Below the pieces are notes generated by a model. The model made no database searches. It had not been told where the DNA came from and saw nothing but the letters and a program-made list of their open reading frames with translations. The position numbers and the translations under genes were made by a program. Below, piece after piece: positions 1 to 12,027 of a stretch of DNA of 64,000 nt. The stretch is from Streptomyces wedmorensis (GTDB lineage Bacteria > Actinomycetota > Actinomycetes > Streptomycetales > Streptomycetaceae), in assembly GCF_000716445.1 (NCBI RefSeq), contig NZ_JNWK01000035.1:148082-212081 (forward strand), in the 5' to 3' direction. How positions within the stretch are numbered: position 1 is the first letter of the stretch; each line of letters opens with the position of its first letter.

Positions 1-2984
<2,984 letters not shown>

Positions 2985-3050
2985 TTAGGGTCGGGAGCCG
3001 AATCGTCGGGCGGTCGCCCGGAACACCGGGAACCGTCCAGGAGCGCGCAC

Positions 3051-4115
3051 GTGGTCACCCTCGCCGATGTCGCCCGCCACGCCGGGGTCTCGGCCAGCAC
3101 CGTCAGCTACGTGCTCAGCGGCAAACGCTCCATATCCGGCCCCACCCGCGAGCGCATCCAGCACAGCATCGACACCCTCGGCTACCGGCCGCACGCCGGC
3201 GCCCGCGCGCTCGCCAGCAGCCGCACCGACATCCTCGCCCTGATGATGCCGCTGCGCACCGGGCTCTACGTACCCGTGATGATGGAGATCGCGATGGCCG
3301 TCACCACCACGGCCCGCACCCACGGCTACGACGTCCTGCTGCTCACCGGCGAAGAAGGCCCCGAGGCCGTCCGCCGCGTCGAGGGAAGCGCCGTCGCCGA
3401 CGCCATGATCGTCATGGACGTCGGCCTCGACGACCCGCGGATCCCCTGCCTCCAGGCCGCCCAACGGCCCGCCGTCCTCATCGGCCTGCCCGCCGAGACC
3501 GCCGAGGCGGCCGACAGCACCGGACTCGACTGCGTCGACCTCGACTTCGAGGCCGCCGGCGCCCGCTGCGTCGACCACCTCGCCGCCCTCGGCCACACCC
3601 GCGTCGCCGTCCTCGGCGAACCGCCCGCCGTCTACGAGCGCGGCACGGGCTTCGCCGCCCGCACCCTCACCGGACTGCGCGCCGCCGCGGCCGCCCACGG
3701 CGTCGGCCTGCTCCACCGGCCCGTCGACGGCACCTACGCGGCCGTCGCCGCCGCCGTCACCCGCGTCTTCGAGGAACGCCCCGGCACCACCGCCCTCGTC
3801 GTCCAGAACGAGGCCGCCGTCGAACCCCTGCTCGCCCTCCTGCGCCACCAGGGCCGCGCCGTCCCCGAGGACGTCTCCGTCGTCGCGATCTGCCCCGACC
3901 AGGTGGCCGTGCACGCCTCCGTGCCCCTCACCGCCGTCTCCGTACCCGCCCAGGAGATGGGGCGACGGGCCGTCGAGCGCCTCGTCGAACGCCTCGCCGG
4001 ACAGGCCCCGCGCGGCACCGAACTCATCGCGCCCCGGCTGACCGCCCGCGCCAGCACCGGCCCCGCCGCACCCGCCCTCCCCACCGAGGACCGTCATGGG
4101 CGCGACGGACGCTGA
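3051..4115 (+). CDS. LacI-family transcriptional regulator (copy 1)
   Basis: Sugar-responsive repressor of 354 residues. The helix-turn-helix is at residues 3-24 (LADVARHAGVSASTVSYVLS), followed by the hinge helix motif RPHAGARALASS and a periplasmic-binding-protein-like effector domain. GTG 3051 was chosen because AGGAG at 3039-3043 lies 7 nt upstream and the HTH begins at once; the frame stays open far upstream but that part is antisense to GH2. It is strikingly similar along its whole length to the regulator at 42156-43193, with near-identical HTH and shared blocks such as HGYDVLLLTGEEGP. Its stop lies 20 nt inside the next gene, a sigma factor, suggesting cotranscription. Likely controls the divergent GH2 gene and itself. 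Confidence 0.93.
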   Translation: MVTLADVARHAGVSASTVSYVLSGKRSISGPTRERIQHSIDTLGYRPHAGARALASSRTDILALMMPLRTGLYVPVMMEIAMAVTTTARTHGYDVLLLTGEEGPEAVRRVEGSAVADAMIVMDVGLDDPRIPCLQAAQRPAVLIGLPAETAEAADSTGLDCVDLDFEAAGARCVDHLAALGHTRVAVLGEPPAVYERGTGFAARTLTGLRAAAAAHGVGLLHRPVDGTYAAVAAAVTRVFEERPGTTALVVQNEAAVEPLLALLRHQGRAVPEDVSVVAICPDQVAVHASVPLTAVSVPAQEMGRRAVERLVERLAGQAPRGTELIAPRLTARASTGPAAPALPTEDRHGRDGR

Positions 4116-4635
4116 CACCGACGACAGCGCGACGGAGTTCCGCGCCTTCTTCGAGCGTCACTACGCCGAACTCGCCCGTCTCGCCCACCTGCTGACCGGC
4201 GAGACCGACGCCGCCGACGACCTCGCCGCCGACGCCATGCTCGCGCTGTGGCACCGCTGGGACCGGGTCCGCGCCGCCGACCACCCCGCCGCCTACGCCC
4301 GTGGCGTCGTCGCCAACCTCGTCCGCACCCGCATCCGCGGCACCGTACGCGAACGCCGCCGCATCGCCGCCTTCTGGGACCGGCGCCCCGAGCACACCGA
4401 GGACCCCGACGTGCCCGCCGTCGTCGACGTGCGGACGGCCCTGCGCGCCCTGCCCTTCCGCAAGCGCGCCTGCGTCGTCCTCCGGCACGCCTTCGACCTC
4501 TCCGAACGCGACACCGCCCTCGCCCTCGGCGTCTCGGTCGGTACGGTCAAGAGCCAGACCGCCAAGGGCATGGCCGAACTCCAGCGGCTGCTCGGCCCCC
4601 GGGCCGCCACCGAACTCACCGCGGGGAGGCAGTGA
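4096..4635 (+). CDS. ECF sigma factor (SigE-family, SigE70 type)
   Basis: A 179-residue extracytoplasmic-function sigma factor. Region 2 is at about residues 12-80 (FFERHYAELARLAHLLTG, then DDLAADAMLALWHRWDRV) and region 4 at about 115-170 (LRALPFRKRACVVLR, then the HTH around SERDTALALGVSVGTVKSQ). It overlaps the LacI gene by 20 nt and its TGA overlaps the ATG of the next gene, so the three are probably one transcript. The following gene encodes a single-pass membrane protein, the usual arrangement for an ECF factor with its anti-sigma partner. No -35/-10 motif that it would recognise was identified in the window. Linkage of an ECF factor to a sugar repressor is unusual. Confidence 0.9.
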   Translation: MGATDADTDDSATEFRAFFERHYAELARLAHLLTGETDAADDLAADAMLALWHRWDRVRAADHPAAYARGVVANLVRTRIRGTVRERRRIAAFWDRRPEHTEDPDVPAVVDVRTALRALPFRKRACVVLRHAFDLSERDTALALGVSVGTVKSQTAKGMAELQRLLGPRAATELTAGRQ

Positions 4636-5306
4636 TGGACGAGACCCGGCTCCGCCGCGAGCTCAAGGAGGCGGCGCTCGCGCACCGGCCCGACCGCGCC
4701 CGCATCCTCGCCCGGGTGGAACGCGGCCTCGCCGAGCCCGCCCCCACGTCCCGGCGCCTGCCCGCCCCCGGCGGCCGGCCCCGCCGCCGCTGGACCGTGA
4801 CGATCGCCGTCGCCACGGCCGTCGCCGGTGTCGTCGGCATCGGAGGCCTCGCCGCGACCACGCTCGGCGACCGGCCCGCCGGGCCCGCCACCACCCTGCC
4901 CGCCCCCGGACCGACCGCCCGCGCCACCGGCACCATCGACCCCGGCAGCAACCGCTGGTGGGCGCAGAGCGACCTCGCCCTCACGACCGGGACGCCCGTC
5001 TCCGGCCTCACCGTCGAACTGCGCGTCGCCCGCACCCCCGGCGTCGCGACCACCGGCCACTGGCAGACCCGCCCCGCCGACGACTTCACCGTGACCGTCA
5101 CCGAGGACACCACCGCCCTCGTCTACCGCTGGACGCTCAAGCCCGGCCGCTCCCTGCCGCCCGGCCCCCACGTCTTCGCCGCCCAGTACAACCACGCCGA
5201 AGGCGTACGCGACGCCTCCGCCGACGCCTACACCGCCCTCCTCACCTCCCCCGGCGGCGGCCGCACCACCCTCACCGGCGCCTTCGGCCCGACGCCCGCG
5301 GGCTGA
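4635..5306 (+). CDS. Single-pass membrane protein, candidate anti-sigma factor
   Basis: A 223-residue protein with a charged cytoplasmic head of about 50 residues (rich in R and E), one hydrophobic helix at about 54-75, and an extracytoplasmic domain of about 145 residues rich in Pro, Thr and Ala at its start. The ATG overlaps the sigma-factor stop (TGATG at 4633-4637), which implies translational coupling. This topology and position match membrane anti-sigma factors of actinomycetes, but I see no zinc-binding HxxxCxxC anti-sigma motif in the head, so the role rests on context. The outer domain resembles nothing I recognise with confidence. Confidence 0.72.
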   Translation: MDETRLRRELKEAALAHRPDRARILARVERGLAEPAPTSRRLPAPGGRPRRRWTVTIAVATAVAGVVGIGGLAATTLGDRPAGPATTLPAPGPTARATGTIDPGSNRWWAQSDLALTTGTPVSGLTVELRVARTPGVATTGHWQTRPADDFTVTVTEDTTALVYRWTLKPGRSLPPGPHVFAAQYNHAEGVRDASADAYTALLTSPGGGRTTLTGAFGPTPAG

Positions 5307-5456
5307 CCCGCCGCGGTCCCGCGCCCGGGGGCGTACCGCCGTCTCCGCCGCACGGGGGAGCGGGTTCGGCCCCCGGCGTGATCCCCCGGCGCCCGCCGCG
5401 CGCGATCGTCGAGACCGAGCGGGCCGCGCGGCGGCCCACCGGACCGAGGACCGCGC

Positions 5457-6059
5457 ATGCAGCAGCGACTCCGCCGTACCCAAGCGCCTTCCACCGGCGG
5501 CCCCGGCCGCCTCCGCGCCCTCTGGCGGGCGGCGCACGAACCCGTCCCCGGGGTCTCGCGACGCGTCCGCCTCCTCGCGTACGCCGTGCCGTTGACCGTC
5601 CTCCCGGCCGGCCTCTGGCGCCTCCCGGCGGCCTTCGACTCCGGGATCGGCCCCGGCGAGCGGGCGTACGTCGTCTTCCTCTCCCTCTTCTCCGAAGCCG
5701 TCGCCTTCACCGCGATCGGGCTCGTCGCACGCTGGGGCGAGGTCGTCCCGGAGTGGGTCCCCGGCCTGCGCGGCCGTCGCATCCCCCCGGCGGCCGTCCT
5801 CGTCCCCGCCGCCCTCGGCGCCACGGCGCTCACGCTCCTGTGGACCGTCCTGGCCCTGGCCACCGAGGTCATGGGCACCACCATCAGGGGTGACGCCCTG
5901 CCCGCCGACTTCCCGAGCAGGAGCGGCGGCTGGCAGGCCGCGTCCTACTACGTCTGCTACGCCCCGCTCGTCCTGTGGGGCCCGTTCCTGGCGGTGCTGA
6001 CCGTCGCGTACGGCCGCCGCCGCCTCCGGGCCGGCGACGCCTCCGGGGCGACCCCCTGA
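5457..6059 (+). CDS. Four-helix integral membrane protein, unknown function
   Basis: A 200-residue protein with four predicted membrane helices at about residues 36-56, 70-92, 111-137 and 160-186 and an Arg-rich tail (YGRRRLRAG). No enzyme or transporter motif is recognised. It lies 150 bp after the anti-sigma candidate and about 90 bp before the PL4 lyase, same strand, and could belong to either or neither transcription unit. The start is the first ATG with a weak GAGGA about 8 nt upstream; a later start would not remove any helix. Hypothetical membrane protein is the honest label. Confidence 0.7.
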   Translation: MQQRLRRTQAPSTGGPGRLRALWRAAHEPVPGVSRRVRLLAYAVPLTVLPAGLWRLPAAFDSGIGPGERAYVVFLSLFSEAVAFTAIGLVARWGEVVPEWVPGLRGRRIPPAAVLVPAALGATALTLLWTVLALATEVMGTTIRGDALPADFPSRSGGWQAASYYVCYAPLVLWGPFLAVLTVAYGRRRLRAGDASGATP

Positions 6060-6154
6060 AACGTCTCGAAACCCGGCAACCCTTCCCCGCCCGGCGGCGA
6101 CCAAGGGGCAATCGGGAGCCGCCCCGTACCGCCCGTACCGAAGGAGCCATGCGG

Positions 6155-7834
6155 ATGAGCTCGTACGACATGACCGAGAACGCCCCGCGTCGACGGACCC
6201 TGCTCGGGGCCGCCGTGGCGGGGACGGCCCTGGCCGCGGCCGGGGGGATCGTGCCGGTGGCCGCTTCGGCGGCCGCGTTCGGGTGGAGTGACGACGGCAC
6301 GCAGTACGTTCTCGACACCGGGGCGGGGCTGGTGTTCAAGGTCTCCAAGTCGACGGGGGACATCACGTCGCTCGTGTACAAGGGGAAGGAGTACGAGGGG
6401 TACGGGGGCAAGCACTCGCACGTGGAGTCGGGACTCGGGGCCTCCACCGTGACCCTGGCGCAGAGCGGCTCGACCGTGCTCGTGACCGTCGCGCACGGGA
6501 CGCTGCGGCACTACATCGCGGCGCGCGCCGGACTGAACAACGTCTACCTGTGGACGGACAAGGCCGACACGTCCTTCACCGCCACCCGCTTCATCGCCCG
6601 TCTGAAGCCCGGGATCTTCCCGAACGAGGGGCCCGACTCCTGGGTGGAGGGCGCCGACAGCGTCATCGAGGCCGGCGACGTGTGGCGGCGGGCGGACGGG
6701 CAGACCCGCTCCAAGCACTACTCCGGGGTGCGGGTCATGGACTACACCCACGTCGGCCACACCACCGGGTCGGTGGGCCTCTGGATGGTCCGCTCCAACC
6801 ACGAGAAGGCGTCCGGAGGCCCGTTCTACCGATCCCTGCTCCGGCACTCGAACGAGCTGGGCGTCGGCCTGTACGAGATCCTCCACTACGACCAGTCCCA
6901 GACGGAGCCGATGCGCTTCGGCCTCCAGGGGCCGTATCTGCTCGCGTTCACCGACGGCGGCGCGCCCGACCCGGCGCTTCACGCGGCCGTCCACGACACC
7001 TCCTGGGTGGACGGCCTCGGCATCCCCGGCTGGGTCGGCGCGGCCGGACGCGGCAGGGTCGCCGGCGTCGGCCTCGCCGGCATGGACGCCGACCGTCCCT
7101 ACACGGTCGGCTTCGCCAACGCCGACGCCCAGTACTGGACCCGCGCGACCGCCGGCACCGGCGCCTTCTCCTGCCGCGGGATGCTCCCCGGTACGTACAC
7201 CCTGACCGTGTACAAGGGCGAACTCGCCGTCCACACCGGCACGGTGACGGTCACCGCCGGCACCGCCACCGCCCTCCACACGATCACCCTGGCGAACGAC
7301 CCCGCGACCGCCCCCGCGATCTGGCGGATCGGCGACTGGGACGGCACGCCCGGCGCGTTCAAGAACGCCGTCCTCATGACGTACGCCCACCCCGCCGACG
7401 TCCGGGCGGCGTCCTGGACCGGGAACGTCGTCGTCGACGGCAGTGACGTGTCCGGGTCGTTCCCCTGCTACCTGTGGAAGGACGTCAACGACGGCGTCCT
7501 CGTCCACTTCCGGCTCACCGCCGCCCAGGCCGCCGCCGCGCACACCCTCCGGATCGGCGTCACCACGGCCTTCCTCAACGGACGCCCGCAGGTCACCGTC
7601 AACGACTGGGTCTCCGCGATCCCCTCGCCGCCCACCCAGCCCTCGACGCGCTCCCTGACCAACGGCTCCTACCGGGGCAACAACCACACCTTCACCCACG
7701 TCGTCCCGGCGAGCGCCTGGAAGACCGATCCGACGCAGTACAACGTCCTCAGGCTGAACGTCGTCAGCGGCTCCTCCGGCACCGGGTTCCTCAGCCCCGG
7801 CACCGCGATCGACTGTGTCGACCTGCTGCTCTGA
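6155..7834 (+). CDS. Rhamnogalacturonan lyase, polysaccharide lyase family 4, secreted
   Basis: Cuts the rhamnose-galacturonate backbone of rhamnogalacturonan I by beta-elimination outside the cell. The 559-residue protein has a twin-arginine leader (PRRRTLLGAA followed by an Ala/Gly-rich core to about residue 40). The catalytic beta-sandwich occupies roughly 45-300 (FKVSKSTGDITSLVYKGKEYEG is the typical N-terminal signature region), followed by a fibronectin-like domain (GMLPGTYTLTVYKGE, about 345-380) and a C-terminal lectin-like domain beginning near IWRIGDWDGTP. Two ATGs are possible; AAGGAG at 6141-6146 is only 2 nt from ATG 6149 but 8 nt from ATG 6155, so 6155 is preferred. It fits the neighbouring pectin-degrading operon. 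Confidence 0.9.
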   Translation: MSSYDMTENAPRRRTLLGAAVAGTALAAAGGIVPVAASAAAFGWSDDGTQYVLDTGAGLVFKVSKSTGDITSLVYKGKEYEGYGGKHSHVESGLGASTVTLAQSGSTVLVTVAHGTLRHYIAARAGLNNVYLWTDKADTSFTATRFIARLKPGIFPNEGPDSWVEGADSVIEAGDVWRRADGQTRSKHYSGVRVMDYTHVGHTTGSVGLWMVRSNHEKASGGPFYRSLLRHSNELGVGLYEILHYDQSQTEPMRFGLQGPYLLAFTDGGAPDPALHAAVHDTSWVDGLGIPGWVGAAGRGRVAGVGLAGMDADRPYTVGFANADAQYWTRATAGTGAFSCRGMLPGTYTLTVYKGELAVHTGTVTVTAGTATALHTITLANDPATAPAIWRIGDWDGTPGAFKNAVLMTYAHPADVRAASWTGNVVVDGSDVSGSFPCYLWKDVNDGVLVHFRLTAAQAAAAHTLRIGVTTAFLNGRPQVTVNDWVSAIPSPPTQPSTRSLTNGSYRGNNHTFTHVVPASAWKTDPTQYNVLRLNVVSGSSGTGFLSPGTAIDCVDLLL

Positions 7835-7935
7835 CACGGCCGCGACGCCTGCCCCCGGCATTGACACCGGCGGCGCGTGAATCGTCGTGATCTTGGTGTT
7901 GGTGCCGGTCAGGGGCGCGGTGGGAAGCTGCGGCC

Positions 7936-9510
7936 ATGGACATCTTCAAGACGACGAGCGGTGCGGTACGAGGCTTCCGGGCGTCCTCCGGCGTCGTCGC
8001 CGCGCTCGGAATCCCCTACGCCGCACCGCCGTTCGGCGCCGACCGGTTCCGGGAGCCGCGCCCGGCGGCGGCGTGGGACGGAGTGCGGGACTGCACGGCC
8101 TTCGGCCCCGTCGCCCCGCAGTCGGCGGAACTGCCGGGCTCGCCCGTGTGGTCGCCAGGCGACGAGGACATCCTCACCGTCAACGTCTGGACCCCGGCCC
8201 CGGACGGCGGTTCCCTGCCCGTCCTCGTCTGGATCCACGGCGGCGCCTACACCTTCGGCTCATCGGCGCAGCCCGACTTCGACGGCGAGGCCCTCGCCCG
8301 CGCCGGCCTGGTCGTCGTCACCGTCAACTACCGTCTCGGCTTCGAGGGGTTCGGGCACGTACCCGACGCCGCGGACGGCGAACACCCGGACAACCGCGGC
8401 CTGCTCGACCAGGTCGCGGCCCTGCGCTGGGTCCGGTCCGACATCGCCGCGTTCGGCGGCGACCCCGACAACGTCACCGTCGCCGGCCAGTCCTCCGGAG
8501 CCGCGTCCGTCGCCTGCCTGATGGTGATGGACCGCGCCCGCGGCCTGTTCCGCCGGGCCATCGCCCACAGCCCCGCGAGTCCCTGCCACACGCGGGAGAT
8601 CGCGGCCGCGACGACCCGCGAGGTCGCCGCCGCCGCGGGCCGCCCCGCCACGGCGGCGGGGCTCCGCTCGACGAGCCCGGAGGCCCTGGTCGCCGCCTCC
8701 GACCGCGTGGTCGACGACTACCGGCGCGACCCCGCATCGGGCTCCCGCCACTACGACCCCTCGCTGTACGCCCCCGTCCTCGACGGCGGCGTCCTGCCCA
8801 CCGACCCCCTCGCCGCGCTGGCCGCCGGAGTCGCCCGGGACGTGGACCTGCTGGTCTGCCACACCACCGAGGAGTACCGGCTGCTCGACGCGGTCGGCAG
8901 CAGCGCGAAGGTCACCACCGAAGAGCAACTGGCGCTGTTCGCAAGGGACTTCGGACTGCCCGACGATCTGGTCGCCGGCTACCGGGCCGAACGCCCCGAC
9001 GCGCCGGTGCTCGACGTCTACCTCGCCGTCTTCGGCGACCTCCTGTTCGGGGCGTACGCCGACCGGCTCGCCGAGCGGCAGGCCCGGGGCGGCGGCCGGA
9101 CGTACCTGTCGCGCTTCGACCGGCGGCGCACCGGCCCGGACGGGCCCGTGCGCGCCTGGCACTGCGCGGACGTCCCCTTCGCCTTCGGCAACGTCGACGA
9201 GGACTGCGTGGCGTTCCTCATCGGCGGCGCCCCCACCCCCGCCGACCACGAGCTGTCCCGCCGCATGGTGCGCGCCTGGGCCGGCTTCGCCGCGACCGGT
9301 GACCCGGGCTGGCCGCCGTTCGACGAGTCCACCGGGACCGCCGAGGTGTGGCGGACCCACGAGCACGAGGGCGACGGCTTCGGGGCCGACGACGCCGGGG
9401 CGGCCGGCCTCGCCGCCGACGACGGCTCGCGGGACGCCCCCGTGGCCGACGCCCGGGCCGCCGTCCGCGCTCTCTGGGCGCCGGTGCACTTCCCGCTCCT
9501 GCGCCCGTGA
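7936..9510 (+). CDS. Type B carboxylesterase / para-nitrobenzyl-esterase family
   Basis: A 524-residue alpha/beta-hydrolase that cleaves carboxylic esters. The start ATG is followed by the family's opening GIPYAAPPFGADRFREP. The oxyanion loop WIHGGAY lies near residue 98. The nucleophile elbow reads GQSSGA with Ser186; most relatives have GESAGA, so the Glu next to Ser is Gln here. The region HCADVPFAFGN contains the likely catalytic His context. No signal peptide is visible, so it is probably intracellular. It stands alone between PL4 and the convergent pectin operon, so removal of acyl groups from imported oligosaccharides is possible, but substrates cannot be read from the sequence. Confidence 0.9.
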   Translation: MDIFKTTSGAVRGFRASSGVVAALGIPYAAPPFGADRFREPRPAAAWDGVRDCTAFGPVAPQSAELPGSPVWSPGDEDILTVNVWTPAPDGGSLPVLVWIHGGAYTFGSSAQPDFDGEALARAGLVVVTVNYRLGFEGFGHVPDAADGEHPDNRGLLDQVAALRWVRSDIAAFGGDPDNVTVAGQSSGAASVACLMVMDRARGLFRRAIAHSPASPCHTREIAAATTREVAAAAGRPATAAGLRSTSPEALVAASDRVVDDYRRDPASGSRHYDPSLYAPVLDGGVLPTDPLAALAAGVARDVDLLVCHTTEEYRLLDAVGSSAKVTTEEQLALFARDFGLPDDLVAGYRAERPDAPVLDVYLAVFGDLLFGAYADRLAERQARGGGRTYLSRFDRRRTGPDGPVRAWHCADVPFAFGNVDEDCVAFLIGGAPTPADHELSRRMVRAWAGFAATGDPGWPPFDESTGTAEVWRTHEHEGDGFGADDAGAAGLAADDGSRDAPVADARAAVRALWAPVHFPLLRP

Positions 9511-9518
9511 ACGCGGAG

Positions 9519-9551
9519 ACCACCCGAGCCCCCGACCGGGGCCCGGGTGGT
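9519..9551. terminator. Bidirectional hairpin terminator
   Basis: An imperfect inverted repeat with outer arms ACCACCCG and CGGGTGGT lies in the 54-bp gap between the convergent carboxylesterase (ends 9510) and pectin methylesterase (ends 9565). There is no long T tract, as is common in streptomycetes. Confidence 0.6.
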
Positions 9552-9564
9552 GCGTCCGGCGGCG

Positions 9565-10704
9565 TCAGACGCAGGGCCGCCGGGGAGCCCAGTCACCCAG
9601 ATACGTCCCCCGGGTCGCGGACGCGGCGGCGGCCTCGTCGAGCTGGGGGCGGCTCTCCGGGGTCGTGACCTCGGCGCCCGGCCCGGTGTTGCGGTACTCG
9701 GCGAACCGCTGCGCCTGCCACGGATGGGCGTCGCGCATGTTCGCGTACGGGGCCGCGGCGTCGATCCCGGGGCCGAGGACGCTGTCCCGGACGACGAGCG
9801 ACGGCCAGGCGGTGGGGTCCGAACCGGGCACCCAGGGCCGGGCCAGCTTGTAGTAGCCGTCCGGTGCCCCGCTGGTGACCCGGCAGCGGTCGGCGAGGAA
9901 GCCGTACGGGTGGGACCGGGCCGTGGACGGGGCGAAGACGAAGCCGTGCGGCGCCGCCGCCAGGTCGGTGCGGAGCAGCGTACGGAAGTGGCAGTGCTCG
10001 AAGACGGCCCGGGCCCGGCCGAAGACGAAGTCGACGTCTCCTTCCACGAAGCAGTGGGCGTAGTACTGGCGGGCGACGGCCGCCAGGGACGTCGAGTCGG
10101 CGTACAGGGTGTCCTGGTGGCCGAGGAACCGGCAGTGGAAGAAGGCCGACCGGTCGCCCTGCACCTTGAGCGCGACGGCCTGGGTGCCGGGGTTGCCGGG
10201 GAGGTCGGTGCGGAGGAAGTCGTTGGCGAAGGTGACCCCCTGGGCGGTGAAGCCGTCCGCCTGGACGGTGGTGGTCGCGGAGCCGGTGGTGCCGTACGTG
10301 CCGCCCTCCGGCCGGGGCGTGCCCGCCGCGTTGGCGTACACCACGACGACGTCCCGGGGATCCCCCGTCGCGCCGATCCAGGTCATGTCGGTACGGGCCG
10401 GGCTCACCGCGACGGTCTCGCGGTAGGTGCCCGCGGCGAGCACCAGGGTCCAACCGGGGCCGGACGCCGCGGTGACCGCCGCCCGGACGGTGGCGTGGTC
10501 GCCGAGGCCGCCGGGATGCACGTACAGCGTCCGCTCGGTGAGCCGGGCCGCCGGAGACCCGAACCGCCCGAAGGGCCCGGCGGGGCCGGGCGGCGCGGCG
10601 GCCGCGGTCCCGCCCGGCAGGGCCAGGGCGAGCGCGGCGCCGACGCCGGCGGTGAGCAGGGAGCGGCGGCCGAGGGCCCCCGCTCCGGTGGGGTGCGCGG
10701 GCAT
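9565..10704 (-). CDS. Pectin methylesterase, carbohydrate esterase family 8, secreted
   Basis: Removes methyl esters from homogalacturonan, preparing it for pectate lyase. The 379-residue protein starts with a twin-arginine-like leader (GRRSLLTAGVGAALALALPGG). The right-handed beta-helix carries the family motifs QDTLY near residue 197, YYAHCFVEGDVDFVFG about 20 residues later (both with catalytic Asp), and ARPW toward the C-terminus supplying the substrate Arg. It is the last gene of a leftward operon and follows the pectate lyase gene with a gap of about 25 nt, so the two secreted pectinases are made together. Confidence 0.92.
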   Translation of the reverse strand: MPAHPTGAGALGRRSLLTAGVGAALALALPGGTAAAAPPGPAGPFGRFGSPAARLTERTLYVHPGGLGDHATVRAAVTAASGPGWTLVLAAGTYRETVAVSPARTDMTWIGATGDPRDVVVVYANAAGTPRPEGGTYGTTGSATTTVQADGFTAQGVTFANDFLRTDLPGNPGTQAVALKVQGDRSAFFHCRFLGHQDTLYADSTSLAAVARQYYAHCFVEGDVDFVFGRARAVFEHCHFRTLLRTDLAAAPHGFVFAPSTARSHPYGFLADRCRVTSGAPDGYYKLARPWVPGSDPTAWPSLVVRDSVLGPGIDAAAPYANMRDAHPWQAQRFAEYRNTGPGAEVTTPESRPQLDEAAAASATRGTYLGDWAPRRPCV

Positions 10705-10729
10705 GCGGATCCTCCTGGGATGCCGGGGG

Positions 10730-12025
10730 TCAGCGGAGCCGGCCGGCGCCGGCCCGGTGGTCGACGAGGGCGGGGACGGCCCGCGGGTGGTCGACCCGGG
10801 TGCGCAGGACCGGGGTCCAGCCCGCGTCGGCGCGCAGCACCTCGGCCGGGTACTGCTCGTTGTGGACGGCGAGCAGGTCGACCGGGGCGCCGTTGACGTA
10901 GTTGCCGGCGACGGTGACCGGCGCGTCCTTCCACTTCTTCAGGATCTTCCCGGCGGGGACGTCCGCCGCGAGCGTGAACGCGTTCTTCTCCGCGAACAGC
11001 TGGGACTCCTGGCCGATGCCGAGGCTGTACACGTAGGGGCCGCTCGGCACCACGAAGTGGTTGTTGTACGCGTCGACCCGGCCGAAGCGGACCCGCGGCG
11101 CGCGCTCCACGACGTTCTCGAAGAGGTTGTGGTGGAGGGTGACCCGCAGTCTGCCCCGGTCGGTGGAGCCGGCGCTGTCGCTGTTGCCGATCATCAGGGT
11201 CTTGTCGTGATCGGTGAACACGTTCCAGGACGCGGTGACGAGGTCCGCGCCCCGCACGACGTCCAGTTCGCCGTCGTGCTGCTGGTAGACCTCCCCGTAG
11301 TAGGAGGGCAGCGAAGCGTCCGGGTGCGCCCCGTCGGTGAAGGTGTTGTGGTCGATCCACACGTGGGTGGAGCCGTACACGACCAGGCTGTCGTACTCGG
11401 AGTTCCACGCCCCGGTCGCGCCGTCCGTCGGGTCCCACTGCGGGAAGCAGTCGAGGGGGCTCTCCAGGGTGAGGTTGCGGACGATGACGTTGTCCACGCC
11501 CTGCACCTGGAGGCTGCCGCCGGTGATGCCCGCGTTCCGGCCGATGCCGACGACCGTGGTGTTGGCGGGCACCTTCACCTTGACGGCCTGCCCCTGGGCG
11601 GTGGCGGAGGCGGCCCGCAGCACCTCCTGGGGGCCGCTGACCTCGTTCTCGTACCCCCAGACGGCGGGGTCGTAGTCGGCGAGGTAGCGGGCGAAGTCGT
11701 AGCCGGGGGCCTCGAAGGCGGCGCAGCCGGCGGCGGTCGCGTTCAGCGTGCCGGCCACCTTGACGATGCGGGGCTCGGTGCCGGGCACCGCGAGCGCGGT
11801 CCGGAACTCCTCCCAGGTGGTGACGGTGAAGACCCGGGAGGCGTCGGCGGCGGCCCCGCCGGTGGTGCCGGTGCCTTCGGACGCCCAGCCGTCCCCGGCC
11901 GGGAGGACGGCACGGGCCGGGTCGGCGCCCGGCCGGTGACCGGCCTGGGCACCTGCGGCGGGCGCGGTGACGGTCAGGGCGAGGGCGGCCGCGGCCACCG
12001 CTCCCAGTCGCTTGCGTCGGTTCAC
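10730..12025 (-). CDS. Pectate lyase, polysaccharide lyase family 1, secreted
   Basis: Cleaves de-esterified homogalacturonan by calcium-dependent beta-elimination. The 431-residue protein has a Sec-type signal (MNRRKRLGAVAAAALALTVTAPAAGAQA). The beta-helix domain shows the PL1 hallmark VWIDHNTFTDGAHPD near residue 220 and the later basic motif RAPRVRFGRVDAYNNHF, which holds the likely catalytic Arg. GTG 12025 was chosen because GAGGAG precedes it and it sits 2 nt after the stop of the upstream esterase. Part of the leftward pectin operon. Confidence 0.93.
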   Translation of the reverse strand: MNRRKRLGAVAAAALALTVTAPAAGAQAGHRPGADPARAVLPAGDGWASEGTGTTGGAAADASRVFTVTTWEEFRTALAVPGTEPRIVKVAGTLNATAAGCAAFEAPGYDFARYLADYDPAVWGYENEVSGPQEVLRAASATAQGQAVKVKVPANTTVVGIGRNAGITGGSLQVQGVDNVIVRNLTLESPLDCFPQWDPTDGATGAWNSEYDSLVVYGSTHVWIDHNTFTDGAHPDASLPSYYGEVYQQHDGELDVVRGADLVTASWNVFTDHDKTLMIGNSDSAGSTDRGRLRVTLHHNLFENVVERAPRVRFGRVDAYNNHFVVPSGPYVYSLGIGQESQLFAEKNAFTLAADVPAGKILKKWKDAPVTVAGNYVNGAPVDLLAVHNEQYPAEVLRADAGWTPVLRTRVDHPRAVPALVDHRAGAGRLR

Positions 12026-12027
12026 TG

